A stretch of 64,000 bases of DNA from Gammaproteobacteria bacterium (GTDB lineage Bacteria > Pseudomonadota > Gammaproteobacteria > Pseudomonadales > Cellvibrionaceae). This document shows positions 1 through 8,369 of the stretch, piece after piece; position 1 is the first letter of the stretch, and the number at the start of each line of letters is the position of its first letter. The notes beneath the pieces are model-generated. The model was not told the DNA's origin, did no database searches, and saw nothing but the letters and a program-made list of their open reading frames with translations. Both the position numbers and the translations under genes were made by a program. The DNA lies in assembly GCA_004173475.1 (NCBI GenBank), contig SEBU01000005.1, positions 430,974 through 494,973 on the forward strand. Reading direction: 5' to 3'.

Positions 1-537
1 ATGCGACTCACTTTTTTCGTCGCATTAATTGCAGCAATTCCCTATATTCTTTATCAAATTTGGTCGTTTGTGGCGCCCGGTTTGTATCGCCATGAAAAAC
101 GCATTGCTTTACCCATACTTTTTTCAAGCGTGCTCTTGTTTTATATAGGTATGGCGTTCGCGTATTTTTTAATTTTCCCGCTGATATTTAAAATCACTAC
201 GCAATCCGGTTTGGTCGGCGTAACAGCCATGACGGACATCACCAAATATTTAGATTTCGTATTACACATGTTTTTTGCGTTTGGTTTTATTTTTGAAATT
301 CCAGTCGCCACAGTCTTACTAATATCCGCAGAAGTAATGTCAGCAAGAGCGCTTATTAAAAAGCGCCCTTATGTGATTTTGGGTTGTTTCGTTGTTGGCA
401 TGATACTCACACCGCCTGATGTAACCTCACAATTCTTGCTCGCGATTCCAATGTGGTTACTATTCGAAATTGGAGTCCACATCGGCCTGATTATTGAAAA
501 GCGTCGCGACAGTAAAGTGGAGCAAGAAGCGAGTTAA
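1..537 (+). CDS. tatC: Sec-independent translocase subunit TatC, 3' part (5' end outside window)
   Basis: This is the C-terminal part of TatC, the multi-spanning inner-membrane receptor that binds twin-arginine signal peptides in the Tat export complex. The track begins at an internal Met; alignment from memory with E. coli TatC places it near residue 70, so the true start lies upstream of base 1. Hallmarks seen are [12 protein letters not shown], the [10 protein letters not shown] segment, KKRPYVILG and the LTPPDVTSQ loop before the last membrane helices. The charged tail ends EQEAS. tatA and tatB would be expected just upstream. The next gene is convergent. Identification is very secure; only the N-terminus is missing. 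Confidence 0.96.
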   Translation: MRLTFFVALIAAIPYILYQIWSFVAPGLYRHEKRIALPILFSSVLLFYIGMAFAYFLIFPLIFKITTQSGLVGVTAMTDITKYLDFVLHMFFAFGFIFEIPVATVLLISAEVMSARALIKKRPYVILGCFVVGMILTPPDVTSQFLLAIPMWLLFEIGVHIGLIIEKRRDSKVEQEAS

Positions 538-596
538 TTATGCGGTGCCATGCTGAAATCTTAGCGAAGCCTGCATGTGGCCGCATATCATATCGA

Positions 597-806
597 TCAA
601 ACCTGATTGGCAAACACCTCCTCCAGGTCTGATTTGCACGCATCAATTTTCCCCCACGCTTTTTCATGAAAGAAAAACACGACAGTGTTGATTGCCGGCT
701 CTACCAATGCAATTGTGCCGCCGACCAAGGCGCTGCCCGTCAAGGCGTAACCTACCGAAAAAGCCACACTGAAATGTAAAATTGCAAAGCTTGCGGTTTT
801 GGCCAT
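597..806 (-). CDS. DUF2061 small membrane protein
   Basis: This 69-residue protein matches the DUF2061 family as I remember it. It has an N-terminal KTASFAILHFSVAF segment, a YALTGS motif, a hydrophobic stretch with the VEPAINTV pattern, and an FHEKAW motif. Two membrane helices are predicted. Function in the family is unknown. The start is supported by a GAGGAGAG ribosome site upstream of ATG. It is a lone gene, convergent with tatC. Confidence 0.85.
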   Translation of the reverse strand: MAKTASFAILHFSVAFSVGYALTGSALVGGTIALVEPAINTVVFFFHEKAWGKIDACKSDLEEVFANQV

Positions 807-947
807 GACGTTCTCTCCTCGTAGAAATCAAATCGTAAACTCTCTTGATGCAATACTAGGCGCAGAAGATAAAAACGCAAAAACAATTAAACCCATAAAG
901 CATATAGTCAAAACCTATTCGTAATCATAACGACCTACGAGTGATGT

Positions 948-1415
948 TTAAGTCGAACTCCAAAGTTTATAAGGACAATTCGATAAATTGGAGTTGTAAT
1001 ACCGAGCATCATGCGTGACCTCTTCGCCCACCCAATTCGGCATTGCAAATATCTGCGTTTCAGAATTAAGTTCGATTTCCGCAACGATCAACCCCGCATT
1101 TTCACCCAGAAACTCATCCACCTCCCACACACAACCTTCGAATTCGATTTCTCGACGATATTTTTCGATTAGCGGTCCGTCGCACAGGCTTAATAATTCG
1201 CGCGCGTCGGCCAACGGGATTTCATATTCAAACTCAGCTCGAGTAGCGCCTTTATTTGCGCCTTTTATTGTTAGGAAACCTTTTTCACCAGCCACACGAA
1301 TTCTGACTGTGCGCTCTTTGGCTCGATTTAAATAACCTTGGGAGAGATAAACCGACGGAGCACTCCGCCATGCATCCCCACTAACCAAAAACTTACGTTC
1401 AATTTCAAGCGCCAT
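948..1415 (-). CDS. CYTH-domain protein (triphosphate tunnel metalloenzyme)
   Basis: A 155-residue single-domain CYTH protein. The signature EIERKF lies at residues 4-9, followed by RIRVAGEKGFLTIKG, the acidic EFEYEIP strand and VWEVDEF, the alternating charged strands that line the triphosphate tunnel. The family hydrolyses inorganic triphosphate or related substrates with divalent metal; class IV adenylate cyclases and thiamine triphosphatases share the fold. The length fits stand-alone bacterial CYTH proteins and there is no CHAD domain. Substrate cannot be told from sequence. It lies alone between DUF2061 and a small hydrophilic gene. Confidence 0.88.
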   Translation of the reverse strand: MALEIERKFLVSGDAWRSAPSVYLSQGYLNRAKERTVRIRVAGEKGFLTIKGANKGATRAEFEYEIPLADARELLSLCDGPLIEKYRREIEFEGCVWEVDEFLGENAGLIVAEIELNSETQIFAMPNWVGEEVTHDARYYNSNLSNCPYKLWSST

Positions 1416-1559
1416 ATTCGGTCCTATAAAAGATATTTCTTATTGGTAACAGGAGGTACTTATTCCAACATTCTTCATAAAATAACATGAGCGTTAGCTG
1501 CATAACTTACTTTTGTTTCGATAAAAAATATTATTGCTAAATCAACAAAGGAGACTCAA

Positions 1560-1742
1560 ATGACTTCAGCAACTGAAAAAGATTATGATCACGCTAATGA
1601 ACGAGGCAACGGCCCTAAAGAGCGAATGGAGGGTGGCGATCTAACTGATGATATAGATATCAACGATCCAGAGACGCGTGAAAAACATATAAAAGGAATT
1701 AAGTATCAGGATAAGAAAGCGAATACTACTAAGAAACGGTAG
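1560..1742 (+). CDS. small highly charged hypothetical protein
   Basis: A 60-residue, very hydrophilic protein without membrane segments, rich in Asp, Glu, Lys and Arg. It is supported by a good ribosome site (AAGGAG, about 7 bases before ATG). I do not recognise the family. The composition suggests an intrinsically disordered, perhaps stress-related cytoplasmic protein, which is inference only. Confidence 0.55.
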   Translation: MTSATEKDYDHANERGNGPKERMEGGDLTDDIDINDPETREKHIKGIKYQDKKANTTKKR

Positions 1743-1884
1743 GTGCATTTTACAGTGAGCGTCACGACTTAGCATGTTGTGCCTATTGGGTCACATCCTG
1801 GACAAATATCGATTCATCGAAAAAATCTTCAGTTTTTATTCAGCTGGTTTTTCATAGCCTGCAAAAAAACGTGGGGATCTAATT

Positions 1885-2295
1885 ATGAAAAAACAAATAG
1901 TACTACTCCTTAGCTCGTTGACAGTGTCCAGTGCATTATTTACTACGCCACTAGCCTACTCTCACGACCGCGGACATAGTCGCGAATGGTCAGATAACAA
2001 TAGTTATGATGTTCGATACGATCGCGAAAACACTAATCGCGACCGCGAAGACATCAACCACGAACGTGATGCTGCGCATCGTGAATTTGATGCAATGATG
2101 CGTGACGTTGATGAAGAAAATCGCGAGATTGATCGGTGGCAGAGTTCGCAGCGCTATAACCATCAAGCAGTTGCAGAAGAAGCCAATAGAAAACGCGATG
2201 CATTAAACCGGAAGCGAGACAGAATCAATCGCGAGCGCGATCGCATGAATCGTTATTATGACGAACAAAACCGTGCGCTGGATCGTCGCAATTAA
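1885..2295 (+). CDS. secreted Arg/Asp/Asn-rich repeat protein
   Basis: 136 residues with a clear signal peptide (KKQIVLLLSSLTVSSALF, likely cleaved near TPLAYS or after AYS-H). The mature part is almost wholly built of degenerate seven- to eight-residue units around N-R-x-R-D and H-E-R-D, for example NRDREDINHERDAAH and LNRKRDRINRERDRMNR. This predicts one long charged alpha-helix or coiled coil in the periplasm. I recognise no named family. GGGGATC upstream may be the ribosome site. It stands alone on the plus strand. Confidence 0.6.
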   Translation: MKKQIVLLLSSLTVSSALFTTPLAYSHDRGHSREWSDNNSYDVRYDRENTNRDREDINHERDAAHREFDAMMRDVDEENREIDRWQSSQRYNHQAVAEEANRKRDALNRKRDRINRERDRMNRYYDEQNRALDRRN

Positions 2296-2339
2296 AAAGT
2301 GACTAACCACAAGCGCGCTATTATTGGAAGATGAATTCT

Positions 2340-3119
2340 TTATCGAATTAAAAGTTTTGCGAATAAATGATTTAGCGCTTCTATGCTTCGATCACTAATT
2401 GTTTCGTCCACATCTACTTTTTCCAAACGAGCAAGCTCACTCTCAATAAAATCATTTAAAGGTTTGATAGGTGGAGCTAGCTCTTTTTCCTGACTTATTT
2501 TTTTACGTTCAAGTAAGGCTTCGATTTCTGCATTAAGCACGTTATTTTCATTAATAAGTTCGCGAAGCCGATGAAATTCAATGGGTGCTGGTTGCTTGAA
2601 TTTTTCTAACCACTTTATGGAAAGCAACGGACGCAACACATAAAAGTACTTTTTGATGGGTACAAGCTCAGTCTTTAAATAACCGCGATAATTTGTTTTC
2701 GCCATACTACGATAGTGATAAACACCTTTCTCAACCGAATAAATTTTCGAAATTAAATCCCGAACGGTAGTTGCAAATACTCCATCATCCATGTAAACAA
2801 TTGGAGATTGAAGCCATTCAACAATTGCTGGATTAGATTTCCAAAGAAGCTTTAATGCTTTGCGTAGATCCCATCCGTTGATATCAATTTCATCCACGAT
2901 GGGATATTCAATAACATCTCGTTTGTCTTCCACATCAATCGTTAAATACCATTCTTTAGGTCGAACATACACGAACCTTACATCATAATCGCTATTGGGA
3001 GATGCAAAACCCCACGCACGGCTTCCAGACTCAACGGCGTATAAAATTTTTACATTGTGCTCGATTTCAGCATTGCGAATACGCTTGATAATCTCAGCGC
3101 GAATATCTTCTGGAATCAT
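2340..3119 (-). CDS. nucleotidyltransferase, RlaP/YcgL type
   Basis: A 259-residue protein of the nucleotidyltransferase superfamily. The minimal core is GSRAWGF (Gly-Ser about residues 32-33) followed by SDYDVRFVY with the two metal-binding aspartates near 44 and 46, the pattern of the YcgL/RlaP family. Some relatives sit with RNA repair ligases; no ligase is seen here. The track ORF starts 29 codons upstream, but the internal ATG has an AGGAAG site five bases before it and begins MIPEDIRAEI, so I use that start. The target is unknown. Confidence 0.85.
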   Translation of the reverse strand: MIPEDIRAEIIKRIRNAEIEHNVKILYAVESGSRAWGFASPNSDYDVRFVYVRPKEWYLTIDVEDKRDVIEYPIVDEIDINGWDLRKALKLLWKSNPAIVEWLQSPIVYMDDGVFATTVRDLISKIYSVEKGVYHYRSMAKTNYRGYLKTELVPIKKYFYVLRPLLSIKWLEKFKQPAPIEFHRLRELINENNVLNAEIEALLERKKISQEKELAPPIKPLNDFIESELARLEKVDVDETISDRSIEALNHLFAKLLIR

Positions 3120-3160
3120 AAACTTCCTGTATATGTGAAAACTAAAAGTTGTGTTGCAAC

Positions 3161-3595
3161 TTAACTTAATGACATCAAGGTTTTTACGCACAACCCAAAT
3201 AAACAAACATTCACAAATAAACCAAAACTAAAAAAGTAAGTTCGTGGGCTAGGGTTTTTATCAGTTGCAATTGCGTAATAAAGAATCATGTGAACAGTTC
3301 TTGCCGCAACAAAAAGCCATATAAATATGGCGGTCCAGAACGGATCTGCGCCAACTAATATTGCTAAAAAGCAACAGCCTAACATCGCCGGGATGTTTTC
3401 CAGCGTATTCATAAAAGTCCTATGCGCTCTAAATATAAATGATTCATGACCCAACGAAGGATCAATCTTCCCTGGAACTGCGCCTTTGGTAGTGCTTTTT
3501 GATTTCGTTGCCACGAGCCACTGAAGGAATAGCAGTAAGATAATGGACGCTATTCCCCAGAACGCAGCTAAATATTGATTGTTTTCGCTTAACAT
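3161..3595 (-). CDS. MAPEG-family membrane protein
   Basis: 144 residues with four predicted membrane helices. The family pattern is visible: after helix 1 comes RAHRTFMNTLENIPAML, matching the conserved Arg-x-His-x-Asn-x-Glu-Asn stretch of the MAPEG superfamily. The last half carries AARTVHMILYYA, also typical. MAPEG proteins are membrane glutathione transferases or relatives; most bacterial members are uncharacterised. It lies just upstream (about 40 bases) of the nucleotidyltransferase gene on the same strand, so the two may be co-transcribed. Confidence 0.8.
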   Translation of the reverse strand: MLSENNQYLAAFWGIASIILLLFLQWLVATKSKSTTKGAVPGKIDPSLGHESFIFRAHRTFMNTLENIPAMLGCCFLAILVGADPFWTAIFIWLFVAARTVHMILYYAIATDKNPSPRTYFFSFGLFVNVCLFGLCVKTLMSLS

Positions 3596-4092
3596 AAGAC
3601 CTCGAATATGTACCTGACACTAGCCACTGAATCTATTATAAAACCCAAACAAATTACAACTATTCTGTAAACTCTACCGGCAAATAGCAAATCAACGATC
3701 CTCGATGACAAGCTTTCCAATCACCGCCCTACAATCAAATCGTTTGCTCTGCCAAAATGGTTCAAATGGATCTTACATTGTCTATCGATAATAATAAGGC
3801 TCGATGTACCCGATAGTACTTAGCAGTACCTTGTAATTGGTACGCCTCCACAGGTTTCGAATGACATTTCCATGTCTGGCAAAATCAGTCGCTCGTTTAA
3901 ACTCGTACGTCAACGCCCTTCTATTACTTTACTCAATAGATTTTACTTAAGCTGAATCTAAAATACCGATACAGCTGTCCAAACCTGTAGAAGCACAACC
4001 CCTCACTACAAAGCTTGTTATTAAGCACCCTTTCTCAGGTGATATAAATCTATAAACCTTATGTTTTAATCTGCACGCTCTTTTATTTAATT
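3596..4092. other. intergenic, about 500 bases, no gene seen
   Basis: This stretch lies between the divergent MAPEG gene and the S33 hydrolase gene. It is A+T-rich and stop-rich in all frames. I saw no RNA gene, long repeat or clear terminator. It presumably holds both promoters. Confidence 0.4.
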
Positions 4093-5136
4093 GTGAGCGT
4101 ACCCACCAGTATCGCTCAAGAGATAAAATCAGCTATAACATCCAATGATATTTTTAATAAAGTTAAAAAATTACATGGTGAAAATGCGATTGAAGAAACA
4201 GCCTTTGTTTCGATTGGTGGAATCGAACAATGGGTTTCTGTGCGAAGTCGAGACAAAGACAATCCCATATTACTTTTTTTGCACGGCGGGCCTGGATTTA
4301 CGGTATCACCCGTAAGTTACTATTACATGCGTAATTGGGAAGAGTATTTTACAGTTGTCCAATGGGACCAACGTGGAGCGGGAAAAACCTATTCGTATAA
4401 TTCTTCTGAAATTCGGGATTTTGATGTCGACACCATGGTGAGTGACGCCGCAGAACTGGTTGAGTATTTAACGAAAAAATATAAGAAGCGAAAAATTATT
4501 TTGATGGGGCATTCATTCGGTTCAATTCTAGGAGTTAAGTTAGCATTGAAGCATCCCGATTGGTTTTATGCATATGTAGGTATGGGTCAATTTGTAAATT
4601 TTGACCAGAGCGAAAGATATGGATTTGAGCAAACACTCGCTATGGCCAGCAAAGATAATAATATCGAGGCCGTCAATGAACTTACGTCCATCGCACCATT
4701 CCCTGATTTGGAACAACCGGAGAGAAACTACCAAAATTTGCAAACTGAGCGACGTTGGCTTGCGACGTACGGTGGATACTACTGGCGAAGCAAGTACGGA
4801 AATTTCAACGAGATAGCCGGTATGAGCCCTGACTATACCGCCGAAGAATTGAATTTACGCAATGTAGCTCAAGGATACAGTGGGAAACTATTATGGAATG
4901 AATTGGGCCGCATCAATTTTTCAACTATCAAACATTTCAAGTGCCCCATCGTATTCTTGCAAGGTAGACATGACCTGGGAACAGCATCATTTCTGGTTGA
5001 CGAATGGTTCACCAGGATCAAAGCTCCCTCCAAAAAATTAATATGGTTCGAGGATTCGTCGCACATGGTATATGAAGAAGATCCAGGCAAAACCCTTGTC
5101 ACTCTCGTTAATAATGTTTTACCTTTAACTCGGTAA
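4093..5136 (+). CDS. alpha/beta hydrolase, proline iminopeptidase-like (S33)
   Basis: 347 residues with the hallmarks of the S33 peptidase branch of alpha/beta hydrolases. The HGGPG oxyanion motif is at about 64-68, then WDQRGAGKTY at 91-100 and the nucleophile elbow GHSFGS (Ser about 141). The likely acid is in GRHDLG and the base in SSHMVYEEDP near the C-terminus. Members remove N-terminal proline or cleave small amides; actual substrate unknown. The track start is GTG without a visible ribosome site, so the N-terminus is uncertain. No signal peptide. It is a lone gene, followed by a decayed gene. Confidence 0.85.
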   Translation: MSVPTSIAQEIKSAITSNDIFNKVKKLHGENAIEETAFVSIGGIEQWVSVRSRDKDNPILLFLHGGPGFTVSPVSYYYMRNWEEYFTVVQWDQRGAGKTYSYNSSEIRDFDVDTMVSDAAELVEYLTKKYKKRKIILMGHSFGSILGVKLALKHPDWFYAYVGMGQFVNFDQSERYGFEQTLAMASKDNNIEAVNELTSIAPFPDLEQPERNYQNLQTERRWLATYGGYYWRSKYGNFNEIAGMSPDYTAEELNLRNVAQGYSGKLLWNELGRINFSTIKHFKCPIVFLQGRHDLGTASFLVDEWFTRIKAPSKKLIWFEDSSHMVYEEDPGKTLVTLVNNVLPLTR

Positions 5137-5169
5137 AAATAAATTTTTGGCTTAACGATAATGCGCGTA

Positions 5170-6045
5170 AATTGCTGTCGCGCTTCGCTACCATCGTCTG
5201 TCGTCACAATAACTTCGGTATTTTTTCCAGTTCCTATCATTGTCATCAAAATTACGATTGCAATTTCCCGAGACAGATCCATGGATCGACATTTATCACA
5301 CGAGCGAAACGGACTACCGCATTGTAAGAATACAATACACGAATAACGCGTTAGTGCTGTCGACCTATCAAATATTAGTCACCGGTATAGGCCGCAATAA
5401 ATATCACAATGGTGGGCGTTTACGTTTCGGGCCGGATGGAAAATTGTATGCTGCAACGGGCGATGCGCAATCGCCGGAGCGCGCGCAGGATCTTGATAGT
5501 TTAAACGGAAAAATTTTGCGAATTAATACCGACGGAATCGTTCCTTTTGATAATCCTTTTAACAATTATGTGTGGACTTATGGTCATCGCGATCCGCAAG
5601 GTTTGGCTTTCGATTCGCAAGGCCGTTTGTGGTAACAGGGATTTGGTAATAGTTGGATGAAATAAATCTGCTTGAAAAAGGCGGTAATTATGGTTGGCCA
5701 ATTTGTGAGGGCACCATTTCACAATCCGGCAAAGGTTGCGCTACTGAGGGCTTTAAAGCACCGAAACGCATCTATCCTGCGGCACAAGCATCCTGCAGTG
5801 CGCCGTTGTGAAGGAGGTTTTGTACGTTGTGTCTGTGTGGCAATCGAGTTCAACGCATAGTGATTGACGGAGATTCACTCACCGACGCTGAACAATTATT
5901 TGCGGCACCTATCTCCGCTTGCGCACTATTGAACCCACAGTTAATGACTCACAGTTTGTGGATGACAACGTCCACTACCGGCGATAAAGATAGTGTCGCA
6001 GACACCAGTAACGAAAAGATTTTAAAAATTTACCTCTCCCGCTAG
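5170..6045 (+). pseudogene. decayed PQQ-dependent sugar dehydrogenase (glucose/sorbosone dehydrogenase family)
   Basis: Pieces of one soluble PQQ aldose dehydrogenase-like beta-propeller occur in order but in different frames. First comes HNGGRLRFGPDGKLYAATGDA with NGKILRINTDG and YGHRDPQGLAFD (frame of the 5240-5635 ORF). After a stop near 5635 follows DEINLLEKGGNYGWPICEG, read from about 5658. Last come the RIVIDGDSLTDAEQLF and SNEKILKIYLS pieces up to 6045. The N-terminal third, including the signal peptide, is missing. At least two frame changes and several stops make it non-functional. The 5' boundary is approximate. A hairpin immediately after may be its old terminator. Confidence 0.82.
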
Positions 6046-6052
6046 AGACTCT

Positions 6053-6090
6053 GGGGAACCGATATCAATAACTTCTGATATCAGCTCCCC
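6053..6090 (+). terminator. hairpin after the dehydrogenase pseudogene
   Basis: GGGGAACCGATATC pairs with GATATCAGCTCCCC (12 of 14 positions) around a ten-base loop, eight bases after the last pseudogene stop. The following T-run is weak, so this may be a relic terminator or only a transcript-end hairpin. Confidence 0.45.
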
Positions 6091-6369
6091 TTGCTAATCT
6101 GTGGCGCATTATTTTCGGTCCGCCTTGATTATTTGTTGTCATATAATATACCTTACCGCTCAAGCCACTGCCCGAGCTTAGATCAACAGCGGGCACACTG
6201 CGTTTTATTTGGCTTAATAAATTTTTCCTGAATAAAAAACCAATAAGCCGCGCAAACTTAACATTATTTTTGCGTTATTTTTTTACCTGTTTTTTTTATT
6301 TTAAAAGATAAAATTTATTTTACGCAGTAAATTTTCATAACAACAATGTAAATATCATTGGAGATAAAT
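6091..6369. other. A+T-rich leader before the secreted esterase gene
   Basis: A strongly A+T-rich stretch with long T and A runs. It probably contains the promoter and untranslated leader of the following gene. No ORF, RNA gene or clear operator was recognised. Confidence 0.35.
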
Positions 6370-7302
6370 ATGCAGAGTCAATTAATAAATTTTCTAAAAA
6401 TTTTTGCTGTAGTTTGTATTTGGTTTAGTAGCAACGCGTTTGCGCAAGACCCTAAAATGTACCCAATAGATGCGCCTAAAGAACCGAATGCAATCCCTTT
6501 GAAAACAGGCGGTGTTGCCAATCAACCGGCAAAAGAATCTTGGTTCCGCCAATGGGGTGACCCAATGGCGAGAAATATCACTGAGGCGACTTTAACTCCA
6601 TTTCTCGCCGATCCGAAAAAAGCAACCGGCACTACAGTCATAGTGGCGCCGGGGGGCGGCGTTATGTGGCTTTCAATGGGCAACGAAGGTTGGGAAGTTG
6701 CCGAGGCTCTCGCTGCGCAAGGTATCAATGCATTCGTACTTAAATATCGTTTGAATCCTACGCCAGCATCACTCGAAGAATTTGAAAATCAGTTAAAGCA
6801 ACGTACTGCTGATATGGAAAAAGCGTCTAAAGATAAAAACGCTAAACCGCCAGAAAGATCGAATCGTGATTTGACTAATCAACTTCAGGATGTTGAAGCC
6901 GCATACGCGATGATTACCAGTCGCGCTAAAGAATGGAACGTCAACGTCAATAAAATTGGAATGATGGGCTTCTCTGCCGGTGCAGGTCTAACTATGGCAA
7001 CAACGCTTCAATCCAAAAAAGTAAAACTCGCGTTTATTTCGCCAATTTACGGTGGATTGGACGCGGTTGAAGTACCGAAGAATGCACCGCCTATGTTTGT
7101 CGCCCTTGCAGCAGATGACTTCTTGTTCCGTGGCGATACGGGTCTAATCAAATCCTGGTATGACGCAAAAATTCCGGTTGAATTTCACTTGTATCAAAAC
7201 GGTGGTCATGGATTTGGTTTGGGCAATCCTGATCGTACGAGCAACAAATGGTTCGATGCTTACATACACTGGCTTAACGTAAATGGATTTTTAAAACCTT
7301 AA
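6370..7302 (+). CDS. secreted alpha/beta hydrolase (acetylesterase / BD-FAE-like)
   Basis: 310 residues with a signal peptide (hydrophobic core IFAVVCIWF, cleavage after AFA). The nucleophile elbow GFSAG (Ser about 202), acid in AADD (about 249) and base in GGHGFG (about 279) give a full triad. The fold resembles secreted acetylxylan or feruloyl-type carbohydrate esterases and dienelactone hydrolases. The track start is a TTG; I prefer ATG at 6370 because GGAG lies six bases before it and the signal peptide then begins cleanly. It is a lone gene with a terminator-like hairpin after it. Substrate, perhaps acetylated plant polysaccharide, is inference. Confidence 0.82.
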   Translation: MQSQLINFLKIFAVVCIWFSSNAFAQDPKMYPIDAPKEPNAIPLKTGGVANQPAKESWFRQWGDPMARNITEATLTPFLADPKKATGTTVIVAPGGGVMWLSMGNEGWEVAEALAAQGINAFVLKYRLNPTPASLEEFENQLKQRTADMEKASKDKNAKPPERSNRDLTNQLQDVEAAYAMITSRAKEWNVNVNKIGMMGFSAGAGLTMATTLQSKKVKLAFISPIYGGLDAVEVPKNAPPMFVALAADDFLFRGDTGLIKSWYDAKIPVEFHLYQNGGHGFGLGNPDRTSNKWFDAYIHWLNVNGFLKP

Positions 7303-7308
7303 TAAAAT

Positions 7309-7344
7309 TTGTTGAGGTTCACTTTGATAAGCGGACCTCAACAA
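7309..7344 (+). terminator. hairpin after the secreted esterase gene
   Basis: TTGTTGAGGTTC pairs over 12 positions with GGACCTCAACAA around a 12-base loop, seven bases after the stop. No long T-run follows, so it may be a 3'-end stabilising hairpin rather than an efficient intrinsic terminator. Confidence 0.5.
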
Positions 7345-7444
7345 AACCTCTCATTAATCTATAAGCATTACGACAAATATTCCGCTTACATTGAATAGTT
7401 GCTGCTGTATTTGGCTTACATCCCTGAAACTGATTTAAGCGTCT

Positions 7445-7915
7445 TCAATCATGATATTTTTTGCTACCCGAAGCTGCCGCATTTTTGAAAAATTCGTAAA
7501 TTCCGTTTTTACTCATTCTTCTAGCATTAGCCAACTCTCCAGCACGAGTTGAATATAATATTTGATTAGTTGGGGAAAGAATCACTACGGCTGGAATACC
7601 GCCTTTGATGGGATTTCCATATTGATCACTTATCGCAAGGTTTCGATCAAAGTTTCCTACATCCACTTTCACAACAACGAATTCTGAAGAAATTAGAGCA
7701 GCGTTATCTGTACTTTTCAAAGCGGAATCAAGAGCACGACAATCACTACACCAATTGGCTCCGAAGATTACCAGTACGTTCTTTTTTTGACTGGTTGCTA
7801 ATGAAAGTGCTTGCTGAATATCAGCAGATGCATTTGCAGTTTTATTGTACGGCAACGCATTTACAACGGCTGCTAATAAAAATGAGAAAAAAACAATTAA
7901 GCTAAACCGCAACAT
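7445..7915 (-). CDS. secreted thioredoxin-fold protein
   Basis: 156 residues with a signal peptide (LRFSLIVFFSFLLAAVVNA). The redox motif WCSDC lies at about 55-59 within FGANWCSDCRALD, followed by the VVKVDVGNFDRN strand and a cis-proline loop GIPAVVIL. This matches the thioredoxin-like group that acts in the periplasm as a reductant or disulfide exchanger. AGGAAA before ATG supports the start. No cytochrome c maturation or DsbD gene is adjacent, so the partner is unknown. Confidence 0.85.
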   Translation of the reverse strand: MLRFSLIVFFSFLLAAVVNALPYNKTANASADIQQALSLATSQKKNVLVIFGANWCSDCRALDSALKSTDNAALISSEFVVVKVDVGNFDRNLAISDQYGNPIKGGIPAVVILSPTNQILYSTRAGELANARRMSKNGIYEFFKNAAASGSKKYHD

Positions 7916-8112
7916 AGCTATTTCCTGTGTTTGTCGAAGGTCAAATTAAGCGACTATCTCTCGCAACAATTTTTAAATTTTACTGATACCTACCTGGGTT
8001 AAATCATAGAGTCCCAACCTTGAGATTAGCAAGGCTATGTAAGCGCGCGCACAGAAGATTTCATCACATTTGCGTACCTTAAACGTAAATACTATCAGCG
8101 GAGCGATTTGAC

Positions 8113-8286
8113 ATGCCATTAACAGCAACAGACCCCATCAAAATAATTTTCGCTATCATATTTCCCCCCTTAGGTGTGTTCCTCGAGGTCGGCCTGAAAG
8201 GCCACTTTTGGCTAAATATCCTTTTAACACTGTGCGGGTTTATTCCAGGAATTGTCCACGCGTTATACGTAATACTTAAGCACTAA
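8113..8286 (+). CDS. Pmp3/YqaE-family proteolipid (UPF0057)
   Basis: A 57-residue ORF too short for the supplied track. It reads MPLTATDPIKIIFAIIFPPL and continues GVFLEVGLKGHFWLNILLT with FIPGIVHALYVI. This is the Pmp3/YqaE pattern: two membrane helices, the FPPLGVFLE motif in the first, and an FIPG(I/H)-HA(L/I)Y turn in the second. Family members are stress-induced plasma-membrane proteolipids that affect ion homeostasis. GGAG about nine bases upstream can serve as ribosome site. It precedes the TerB/DnaJ gene by about 80 bases on the same strand. Confidence 0.88.
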   Translation: MPLTATDPIKIIFAIIFPPLGVFLEVGLKGHFWLNILLTLCGFIPGIVHALYVILKH

Positions 8287-8369
8287 CTACTGGGTAAATA
8301 TTTCAACAGGTATTTGCAAATGGATTAGACAGCGTTAACCATTTACGCAGGAACGGAATATTTCACACG

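Noticed and set aside
5137-6358. Mobile element as cause of the dehydrogenase pseudogene
   Set aside because: No transposase fragment, terminal repeats or target duplication could be seen; simple decay explains it.
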